This document shows, piece by piece, positions 1 to 5,406 of a DNA stretch of 5,406 nt; positions within the stretch are counted from its first letter, which is position 1, and every line of letters starts with the position of its first letter. A model generated the notes under the pieces. That model was not told where the DNA came from. It searched no databases and worked only from the letters and a program-made list of their open reading frames with translations. The stretch is from JBGZFC01 sp041846575 (lineage in GTDB: Bacteria > Bacteroidota > Bacteroidia > Bacteroidales > Dysgonomonadaceae). A program made the translations under genes and the position numbers. Where the stretch lies: positions 1 through 5,406 of the forward strand of contig JBGZFC010000126.1 in the NCBI GenBank assembly GCA_041846575.1, read 5' to 3'.

Positions 1-151
1 ATATCTATGTCTCATATCTTTACTGTGGTTTATAATGGTATTCGTACTTTTCTATAATGTTTTGCTGATTATCTTTTATAAATTCCAACCTGCCGAAAGA
101 ATCGTATTCGTAATAGGTGGTTATGCCGCGAGGGTCTGTTACTCACGCAAA
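1..151. other. Non-coding stretch downstream of carB
   Basis: This is the 3' side of the carAB operon. I see no convincing gene: the plus-strand frame opening at 35 runs antisense into the carB tail and has no family resemblance. On the minus strand an ATG at 13-15 gives only five codons before the window ends, with no clear promoter or ribosome site, so a following gene cannot be claimed. A six-pair hairpin just after the carB stop (127-132 with 142-147, one G-U pair) has no T-tract, so it is not a typical intrinsic terminator. The operon may continue to the left. Confidence 0.6.
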
Positions 152-3100
152 TTAGTTATATTCATCCCACGATTTTATCTCTATTCGGTCAATATCCATA
201 GCACAGAAAGCGTGGATAAATGCCGCTGCCAACCGTGAGTTCGTAATTAAAGGCACATTAAAATCGATAGATGAACGACGAATATGGTATCCATTTTTAA
301 GCTCACCGGGTGTTAGATTCTTAGGAATATTGATAACCAAATCTATCTCTTTGTTTTTTATCAACTCTATCGCATTGGGACTTTTCTCCTCTCCGGGCCA
401 ATATACTAATGTGGCAGGAATACCATTCTCCTCCAAGAACCTATGCGAACCGCCTGTTGCAAACAGATTATAACCTTTCTTATATAAAAGTTTTGCAGAA
501 TCCAACAGTTCAACTTTCGATTTTGCAGGACCGGTAGAAAACAGTACATTCTTTTTCGGAACAGTGTATCCTACAGATAACATTGCTGTCAATAGTGCTT
601 CATGAGTATCATCGCCCAAACATCCAACTTCTCCTGTAGATGACATATCTACTCCCAAAACAGGGTCTGCTTTTTGCAAACGTGAGAAAGAAAATTGCGA
701 AGCTTTCACGCCTACATAATCCAAATCGAAAGCACTCTTGTGCGGTTTTTCAACTTCAAGACCGAGCATTACTTTTGTAGCGTTTTTGATAAAGTTGATT
801 TTCAACACTTTCGAAACAAACGGGAATGAACGTGAAGCTCTCAAGTTGCACTCAATGACCTTGATTTGATTCTCTTTTGCCAAAAACTGAATATTGAATG
901 GACCTGAAATTTCCAACGCTTTTGCAATTTGGCGAGCTATTTTTTTAATTTTTCTGGCAGTTTCAACGTAAAGCCTTTGCGGGGGAAACTGTATTGTAGC
1001 ATCTCCGGAGTGAACGCCTGCAAACTCAACGTGTTCTGAAATAGCATAAGTGATAACTTCACCTTTGTCTGCCACGGCATCAAACTCTATCTCTTTTGCA
1101 TTTTGGATAAATTCGCTCACTACAACCGGATGTTGTTTAGAGACTTCGGCTGCCAATTGTAAGAAGTTTATCAACTCTTCATCGTTAGAACAAACGTTCA
1201 TAGCAGCACCCGATAAAACATACGAAGGTCGTACCAACACCGGATAGCCTACTTTTTCAACAAATTTGTGAATATCTTCTAAAGAGGTCAACTCCATCCA
1301 ACGAGGTTGGTCTATTTTCAACTCATCAAGCATGCTCGAAAATTTGTGTCTATCCTCCGCATTATCAATACTTTTTGCCGATGTACCCAATATATTGACA
1401 TTCTCTTTATCAAGACGAACAGCCAAGTTGTTGGGAATTTGTCCACCAACCGACAATATTACACCATGCGGATTTTCCAACTCAATGATGTCCATTACTC
1501 TTTCAAAAGTCAGTTCATCAAAATATAGTCGGTCGCACATATCGTAATCGGTAGAAACGGTTTCAGGATTGTAGTTTATCATCACAGAGCGATAACCTTC
1601 CTCTCTTACCGTTGTCAACGCATTTACCGAACACCAATCGAACTCAACCGATGAGCCGATTCTGTAAGCTCCGGAGCCAAGAACGATAACAGATTTTTTG
1701 TCGCCTAAATATTTTACATCATTTTCCGTTCCGTTGTATGTGAGATATAAATAGTTAGTTTGGGCCGGATATTCTGCAGCCAAAGTATCTATCTGTTTAA
1801 CAACAGGAATAATACCAACTTTTTTTCTGTAATCTCTCACTACTTCAAGACATTCTTCGTTCAATTCCTCTTTCCACACAGCTCGAGCGACTTGGAAATC
1901 GGAAAATCCTTGCTGTTTTGCCAATTTAAGCAGTGAATCAAATTCGGGATTCGACTCTTTATCGAAATCTATAGTTTTAGGTGAATATTTTTCTAACGAT
2001 TCAGCCGTATTTATTATATTGTGCAGTTTATGCAGAAACCACTTGTCTATTTTGGTAAGATCGTGTATCTCATCAATCGTGTAACCTTTACGGAATGCCT
2101 TACTAATCACGAATATACGTTGGTCGGTAGGTTCGTTTAAGGCTTTATCTATATCTTCAATTTTAAGTTCTTTATTTTCTACAAAACCGTGCATCCCTTG
2201 CCCAATCATACGCAATCCTTTCTGTATAGCTTCTTCAAACGTACGTCCTACAGCCATGATTTCGCCTACAGATTTCATACTTGAGCCAATTTCCTTAGAT
2301 ACACCTGCAAATTTACCCAAATCCCAACGCGGAATTTTCACAACAATGTAATCCAATGAAGGTTCGAAAAATGCACTTGTTGACTTTGTTACAGAGTTTT
2401 TCAAATCGAATAGTCCATAACCCAATCCCAATTTTGCAGCAACAAATGCCAACGGATAACCTGTTGCTTTTGATGCAAGAGCCGATGAACGACTTAATCG
2501 GGCATTTACCTCTATCACTCTGTAATCTTCCGACTCGGTATCGAAAGCGTACTGTACGTTACACTCCCCTACTATACCGATATGTCTTACTATGGCGATT
2601 GACAGACTGCGAAGTTTGTGATATTCCGAATTGCTGAGCGTGTGCGACGGTGCAACCACGATACTCTCTCCGGTATGGATGCCCAACGGGTCTAAATTTT
2701 CCATATTACATACCGTAATACAATTATCGTATTGGTCTCTAACAACCTCGTACTCAATCTCCTTCCAACCTTTCAACGACTTCTCAATCAATAGTTGATC
2801 GGAATAGTTTAGTGCTTTTTCAGCAAGCGACTTCAAATCTTCTTTATTATCGCAAAATCCCGAACCCAAACCGCCTAAAGCATAAGCGGCACGCACAATA
2901 ATCGGATAGCCAAGTTCTTCGGCAGCTTGCAGTGCTTCGTTTACACTTGATACCGCAACACTTTTGATAGTCTTTACATTGATTTCGTCGAGTTTTTTCA
3001 CGAAAAGTTCTCGGTCTTCCGTATCCATAATAGCTTGCACGGGTGTTCCCAAAACTCTTACATTGTATTTTCCCAAAACTCCTGACAAGTAAAGCTGTAC

Positions 3101-3409
3101 ACCGCAGTTGAGCGCCGTCTGTCCGCCGAAAGCCAATAAAATAGCTTCGGGACGCTCTTTTTCTATTACTTTTTCTACAAAGTACGGTGTTACAGGTAAG
3201 AAATATATTTTATCGGCTGTACCTTCCGATGTTTGTACAGTTGCGATATTGGGATTTATCAGAATTGTTTCCACACCCTCTTCCCTAAGAGCTTTTAATG
3301 CTTGTGAACCAGAATAGTCAAACTCTCCCGCTTCACCAATTTTCAGAGCACCCGAACCCAAAAGAAGGGCTTTTTTAATATTGTGTTGTTTTTTATCGTT
3401 GATAATCAT
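152..3409 (-). CDS. carB: Carbamoyl-phosphate synthase large subunit (glutamine-hydrolysing)
   Basis: CarB makes carbamoyl phosphate from bicarbonate, two ATP and the ammonia tunnelled from CarA, in the cytoplasm, feeding pyrimidine and arginine synthesis. The protein has 1085 residues (E. coli CarB about 1073) and the usual layout: carboxyphosphate ATP-grasp half (about 1-410, GSGALKIGEAGEFDYSG at 18-34, Glu300 and Asn302 in VIEVNARLSRSSA), oligomerisation region (about 410-565), carbamoyl-phosphate ATP-grasp half (about 570-945, GSGAYRIGSSVEFDW at 578-592, Glu853 and Asn855 in VIECNLRASRS), and an MGS-like allosteric domain (about 950-1085, FATGGSHRFLEENGI at 983-997). Many motifs (INPNIATVQTS, GECNVQYAF, EPSLDYIVVKIPRWDL) match the CAD-like form found in Bacteroides rather than E. 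coli. The ATG lies nine bases after a GAGG, which supports this start. It is downstream of carA in the same operon. No lesion is seen. Confidence 0.98.
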   Translation of the reverse strand: MIINDKKQHNIKKALLLGSGALKIGEAGEFDYSGSQALKALREEGVETILINPNIATVQTSEGTADKIYFLPVTPYFVEKVIEKERPEAILLAFGGQTALNCGVQLYLSGVLGKYNVRVLGTPVQAIMDTEDRELFVKKLDEINVKTIKSVAVSSVNEALQAAEELGYPIIVRAAYALGGLGSGFCDNKEDLKSLAEKALNYSDQLLIEKSLKGWKEIEYEVVRDQYDNCITVCNMENLDPLGIHTGESIVVAPSHTLSNSEYHKLRSLSIAIVRHIGIVGECNVQYAFDTESEDYRVIEVNARLSRSSALASKATGYPLAFVAAKLGLGYGLFDLKNSVTKSTSAFFEPSLDYIVVKIPRWDLGKFAGVSKEIGSSMKSVGEIMAVGRTFEEAIQKGLRMIGQGMHGFVENKELKIEDIDKALNEPTDQRIFVISKAFRKGYTIDEIHDLTKIDKWFLHKLHNIINTAESLEKYSPKTIDFDKESNPEFDSLLKLAKQQGFSDFQVARAVWKEELNEECLEVVRDYRKKVGIIPVVKQIDTLAAEYPAQTNYLYLTYNGTENDVKYLGDKKSVIVLGSGAYRIGSSVEFDWCSVNALTTVREEGYRSVMINYNPETVSTDYDMCDRLYFDELTFERVMDIIELENPHGVILSVGGQIPNNLAVRLDKENVNILGTSAKSIDNAEDRHKFSSMLDELKIDQPRWMELTSLEDIHKFVEKVGYPVLVRPSYVLSGAAMNVCSNDEELINFLQLAAEVSKQHPVVVSEFIQNAKEIEFDAVADKGEVITYAISEHVEFAGVHSGDATIQFPPQRLYVETARKIKKIARQIAKALEISGPFNIQFLAKENQIKVIECNLRASRSFPFVSKVLKINFIKNATKVMLGLEVEKPHKSAFDLDYVGVKASQFSFSRLQKADPVLGVDMSSTGEVGCLGDDTHEALLTAMLSVGYTVPKKNVLFSTGPAKSKVELLDSAKLLYKKGYNLFATGGSHRFLEENGIPATLVYWPGEEKSPNAIELIKNKEIDLVINIPKNLTPGELKNGYHIRRSSIDFNVPLITNSRLAAAFIHAFCAMDIDRIEIKSWDEYN

Positions 3410-3520
3410 AACAGATTTCCTCTTTTTGTCAGTTATATTTTGATTGAGTAATGGTTTTTGAAAAAAATTGTAATAATTTGTATTTAAGCGAATAGCTATT
3501 TACAAAAACTAAACTTTAAG
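3410..3520. other. carA-carB intergenic gap
   Basis: This AT-rich gap of 111 bases separates the carA stop from the carB start. I find no perfect TAnnTTTG promoter box and no hairpin followed by a T-tract on the minus strand, so co-transcription of carA and carB is the simplest reading. A 10-bp perfect palindrome (AATAGCTATT, 3491-3500) is present but is short enough to be chance. Confidence 0.5.
3419..3424 (-). promoter_or_regulatory. Shine-Dalgarno site of carB
   Basis: On the minus strand AAGAGG, within an A-rich run, sits nine bases before the carB ATG. A strong Shine-Dalgarno is not the rule in Bacteroidota, where A-rich leaders often suffice, so this site helps fix the start. It also suggests that carB is translated independently, 111 bases after the carA stop. 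Confidence 0.7.
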
Positions 3521-4591
3521 TTACAACATTTTCACAAAATCGTCAAAGAAAAATTCAGTATCGGTAGGACCTGCAGCAGCTTCAGGATGAAACTGAACAG
3601 AGTAGAAAGGTTTGCTTTTGTGCTTTATTCCCTCGTTTGTCCCGTCATTCATATTTACAAAATATGGTTCCCAATCTTTACTCAATAATTTTTCATCAAT
3701 TGCATAACCATGATTTTGCGAAGTAACATAACAGGTGTTTGTACCGACCTTGCGCACGGGCTGATTAGAACCGCGATGTCCGTATTTCAGTTTGTAAGTA
3801 TCGGCACCTGCAGCTTTTGCGAGTAGTTGATTGCCCATGCATATTCCAAAAATAGGTTTTGTTCCTGCCATTGCCTTACGAATATTCTCAACCGCAACAT
3901 CGCAATGATTCGGGTTACCCGGACCGTTTGAAATAAATATGCCATCGTAATCTATATGACTAAAATCATAATCCCACGGAACACGTATCAAATGAATGTT
4001 TTTCGACAAAAGATAACGAATAATATTGTGTTTTACACCGCAATCTATTAAAACTACCTTTTTGTCTCCTGTTTTATATTCAATTACCTCTTTACAAGAT
4101 ACTTTATCCACCTGATTTTCTTTGTCGGGATTGTAAAATTCAAAATTGTCGTCATCATCAAAAACAATTTTCCCGAGCATTGCACCTTTATCACGCAACA
4201 ACTTTGTAAGCAAACGAGTATCTATGCCGGATATACCCGGAATATTCTCCTCCTTTAACCACTCACCAAGACTTTTTGCAGCGTTCCAATGCGAATAATC
4301 ATCGGAATAATTTTGCACGATAAGTGCACGTACATGAATGTGTTCCGACTCAAAAAAATCGGAAATACCGTTGCTCTTGCTATTTGCCGGAACGCCGTAA
4401 TTCCCGATTATAGGATATGTTAAAGTAAGTATTTGTCCTGCGTAGGATGGGTCGGTCAAGCTTTCGGGATAACCAACCATTGAAGTGTTGAAAACCACTT
4501 CACCTGAAGTTGCTTGTTCGGCACCAAACGATTTTCCATGAAAAACTTGCCCGTCTTCAAGTATTAATCGTACCGATTTGTTTTGATACAT
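3521..4591 (-). CDS. carA: Carbamoyl-phosphate synthase small subunit (glutaminase)
   Basis: CarA hydrolyses glutamine and passes ammonia to CarB. The protein has 356 residues, slightly shorter than E. coli CarA (about 382). The N-terminal CPSase small-chain domain spans about 5-135 (GEVVFNTSMVGYPESLTDPSYAGQ at 30-53, GISGIDTRLLTKLLRDKG at 119-136). The class I glutamine amidotransferase domain spans about 178-356, with the nucleophile Cys251 in GICMGNQ and the His335 and Glu337 pair in FHPE, equivalent to E. coli Cys269, His353 and Glu355; SNGPGNP at 221-227 is also typical. The linker (about 145-175) is rich in Asp and Lys and poorly conserved. The start follows an A-rich leader (AAAAATAAAG) rather than a strong Shine-Dalgarno, usual for the phylum. 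It is the first gene of the carAB operon and shows no lesion. Confidence 0.97.
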   Translation of the reverse strand: MYQNKSVRLILEDGQVFHGKSFGAEQATSGEVVFNTSMVGYPESLTDPSYAGQILTLTYPIIGNYGVPANSKSNGISDFFESEHIHVRALIVQNYSDDYSHWNAAKSLGEWLKEENIPGISGIDTRLLTKLLRDKGAMLGKIVFDDDDNFEFYNPDKENQVDKVSCKEVIEYKTGDKKVVLIDCGVKHNIIRYLLSKNIHLIRVPWDYDFSHIDYDGIFISNGPGNPNHCDVAVENIRKAMAGTKPIFGICMGNQLLAKAAGADTYKLKYGHRGSNQPVRKVGTNTCYVTSQNHGYAIDEKLLSKDWEPYFVNMNDGTNEGIKHKSKPFYSVQFHPEAAAGPTDTEFFFDDFVKML

Positions 4592-4637
4592 AACGTGTAC
4601 TTTATTTTTATGTGTTGATGTTCTCGATATTAGGAGA

Positions 4638-4645
4638 CAAAGTTA
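4638..4645 (-). promoter_or_regulatory. Putative carAB promoter, -7 box
   Basis: The minus strand reads TAACTTTG here, a perfect match to the Bacteroidota -7 consensus TAnnTTTG. It lies 46 bases before the carA ATG, so transcription would begin near 4632 and leave a leader of about 40 bases. No clear -33 TTTG is found 19-21 bases upstream; that position falls within the hairpin at 4659-4681. I see no room for an attenuator or riboswitch in so short a leader. Confidence 0.55.
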
Positions 4646-4648
4646 AAC

Positions 4649-4685
4649 AAAAAAAATGACCTTTTTTATGCTAAAAAAGGTTTTT
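4649..4685. terminator. Putative bidirectional intrinsic terminator upstream of carA
   Basis: A perfect 10-bp inverted repeat (ACCTTTTTTA at 4659-4668 and TAAAAAAGGT at 4672-4681) encloses a loop of three bases. Read on the minus strand it is followed, after TCA, by eight T (4656-4649); read on the plus strand it runs into five T (4681-4685) and more T-rich DNA. It would stop transcripts of the broken gene at 4855-5261 before carA, or stray plus-strand transcripts. Only three of the ten pairs are G-C, so the hairpin is modest in strength. Confidence 0.55.
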
Positions 4686-4715
4686 GCTCTATTTTTTTAT
4701 TATTTTTATATTTAA

Positions 4716-4802
4716 GCGTTGCTGGTTGCCGGATACGTGTTACTGGCTTAGGAATATGTACCCTTGATAAGTCGGGATTTACACACTGCTTCAACATGCC
4801 GC
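4716..4802. other. GC-rich intergenic island of unknown nature
   Basis: About half of these 87 bases are G or C, while the 35 bases to the left are near 11 percent and those to the right under a third. It includes the heptad repeat at 4718-4746. On the minus strand a 43-codon frame (4666-4797, ATG start) crosses it, ending inside the terminator hairpin; no ribosome site or family resemblance supports it as a gene. It may be a small RNA, a dispersed repeat or a remnant of older coding DNA. Confidence 0.35.
4718..4746 (+). repeat. Degenerate 7-bp tandem repeat
   Basis: Successive heptamers read GTTGCTG (4718), GTTGCCG (4725), GATACGT (4732, degenerate) and GTTACTG (4739), a period of seven with consensus GTTRCYG in three of the four units. 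The array opens a GC-rich island lying in very AT-rich flanks. The function is unknown; it could be slippage-derived DNA or a trace of a dispersed intergenic repeat. Confidence 0.45.
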
Positions 4803-4854
4803 ATATCATTAGTTTTGAGTATAAGTTGAATAAGTATTTAGAATGAGTTGCTAT

Positions 4855-5261
4855 TTAGTTATGATTATCAACAAAAAGAGAATCCGATTTATATCGTACA
4901 ACCTCGCATGAAAGTTTATCAGGATCATTTTCATCCCACTGAACATAAGTTACAGGTTTTCAGAATTTACGTCTATATTTAGGAAAACTCTCAATCTATA
5001 AAATTCACCTTCTTCAATAAAAAGAAAACCCTTAGGAGCATCCATTAACTCATCATTGAAAACAATTTGTTCTCCATTAATTTCATAAATAATTTTTATA
5101 TTATTAAGATTTATAGCATTAGGATTGTTTGAATTAAGCAAATCGTTACCTTCAATATCTTTAATTAAAAAGTCTATATGTACATCTATAAAAACTTCTT
5201 CGAAACTACTTTTTTCGCAAAAAAAAATAAAAAGATCATCAATGTAAATAAAAATACACTT
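4855..5261 (-). pseudogene. Remnant of a small lipoprotein-like gene, start lost and frameshifted
   Basis: An open minus-strand frame runs from 5261 to a stop at 4950-4952. It has no ATG: a start at 5139-5141 would be TTG inside the open frame, and the codons upstream of it look coding (EEVFIDVHIDFLIKDIEGNDLL). The frame stops abruptly at 5262-5264, next to the proposed insertion-sequence end. Near the beginning is a hydrophobic run ending in Cys (LFIFFCEKSS, Cys codon 5217-5219), which looks like a degraded lipoprotein signal. At the other end, adding one A to the run of four A at 4957-4960 (minus strand) joins NSE to KPVTYVQWDENDPDKLSCEVVRY and an end at 4855-4857. The joined product resembles small hypothetical lipoproteins of Bacteroidota by my recollection of their style; no function is known. 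The frameshift could be a sequencing error, but the missing start could not. Confidence 0.6.
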
Positions 5262-5299
5262 TTAATAACCTGAGTTTCGGCTAAGAAACATCACTAAAA

Positions 5300-5331
5300 T
5301 TTGGTAAGCAAGCAAATAATTCGTATCTTTA
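5300..5331 (+). promoter_or_regulatory. Putative transposase promoter
   Basis: TTTG at 5300-5303, a spacer of 20 bases, and TATCTTTA at 5324-5331 match the Bacteroidota pattern TTTG-N19-21-TAnnTTTG with one mismatch in the last base. Transcription would begin near 5337, giving a leader of about 25 bases before the ATG at 5362. The -33 box lies inside the left arm of the inverted repeat. Confidence 0.55.
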
Positions 5332-5379
5332 TATCTGATAAACAACAAAATACGATTATCTATGAGCTTGCTTACCAAA
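5300..5379 (+). repeat. 14-bp inverted repeat spanning the transposase promoter and start
   Basis: TTTGGTAAGCAAGC at 5300-5313 is the exact reverse complement of GCTTGCTTACCAAA at 5366-5379. The arms are 52 bases apart. The left arm contains the -33 box; the right arm begins two bases after the ATG and covers part of codon 2 through codon 6. Only transcripts entering from outside would contain both arms and fold, which would bury the start of the gene. Confidence 0.75.
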
Positions 5380-5406
5380 GACAAAATTACTGAAATTTTC
5401 TGTTTA
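5362..5406 (+). CDS. IS982-family transposase, N-terminus only
   Basis: Fifteen codons are visible before the window ends: MSLLTKDKITEIFCL. The (S)KDKITEIFC opening is what I know from IS982-family transposases of Bacteroidales, which move by a DDE-type cut-and-paste reaction on the element ends. No catalytic residue is within view, so the family call rests on this short match and on the context of a promoter and an apparent insertion border. No strong Shine-Dalgarno is present; the leader is A-rich (AACAACAAAATACG), as is common in this phylum. Confidence 0.55.
   Translation, partial: MSLLTKDKITEIFCL

Larger units (their letters stand above)
5262..5406 (+). mobile_element. Left end of an IS982-like insertion sequence (partial)
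   Basis: The element contains a promoter, a 14-bp inverted repeat and the first codons of a transposase, and is cut by the window edge. Its left border is inferred: the neighbouring gene loses its frame at 5262-5264 and a new sequence (AACCTGAGTTTCGG, 5267-5280) begins, so the terminus is probably within a few bases of 5258-5270. The terminal inverted repeat and target duplication cannot be confirmed without the right end. Confidence 0.5.

Noticed and set aside
1..15. Minus-strand ATG as the start of the next gene
   Set aside because: Only five codons are visible, without a promoter or ribosome site.
127..147. Hairpin after the carB stop as terminator
   Set aside because: It has only six pairs with one G-U, a nine-base loop and no following T-tract on the minus strand.
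35..238. 67-codon plus-strand frame
   Set aside because: More than half is antisense to the carB C-terminus; it has no ribosome site and no recognisable family.
1050..3317. Several plus-strand frames of 65-93 codons
   Set aside because: All lie wholly antisense to carB, whose protein is clearly conserved; they are shadows of its codon pattern.
3491..3500. Palindrome AATAGCTATT as an operator
   Set aside because: Ten bases of AT-rich palindrome are expected by chance, and no second copy lies near the carA promoter.
4950..5141. 63-codon minus-strand frame taken as a complete gene
   Set aside because: Its first codon is TTG inside a longer open frame, and its end is caused by a one-base frameshift, so it is part of a pseudogene.
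1..5406. CRISPR array, tRNA, rRNA or riboswitch
   Set aside because: No spaced direct repeats of CRISPR type, no tRNA-like fold or CCA end, no rRNA signature and no leader long enough for a riboswitch were seen.

Overview
The window looks like a chromosomal segment of an AT-rich member of Bacteroidota, probably Bacteroidales; the genus cannot be told from sequence alone. Three things point there: promoters of the Bacteroidota type (TTTG, about 20 bases, then TAnnTTTG), a CarB of the Bacteroides kind that resembles the eukaryotic CAD enzyme more than E. coli CarB, and the start of an IS982-like transposase typical of this phylum.

Layout. 1-151: tail after carB, with no supportable gene. 152-3409 (minus): carB, large subunit of glutamine-dependent carbamoyl-phosphate synthase. 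3410-3520: intergenic gap with a clear Shine-Dalgarno for carB. 3521-4591 (minus): carA, the glutaminase subunit. 4592-4681: carA leader, a perfect TAnnTTTG promoter box and, just upstream, a perfect 10-bp hairpin with T-tracts on both sides. 4682-4854: intergenic DNA holding a GC-rich island of about 87 bp with degenerate 7-bp tandem repeats. 4855-5261 (minus): remnant of a small, probably lipoprotein-like gene, broken twice. It lacks its start, where an insertion sequence begins, and it carries a one-base frameshift. About 5262-5406 (plus): left end of the insertion sequence with a promoter, a 14-bp inverted repeat and the first 15 codons of the transposase.

How the genes work together. carA and carB form one operon read right to left. 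CarA releases ammonia from glutamine, and CarB uses it with bicarbonate and two ATP to make carbamoyl phosphate for pyrimidines and arginine. Both proteins are full length with their recognisable active-site residues intact. The right-hand 800 bases are a decaying accessory boundary, where a mobile element has landed at the start of a non-essential gene. No previously undescribed multi-gene system is visible. The most interesting signals are the fold-back repeat around the transposase promoter and start, the double lesion of the neighbouring gene, and the GC-rich heptad-repeat island.
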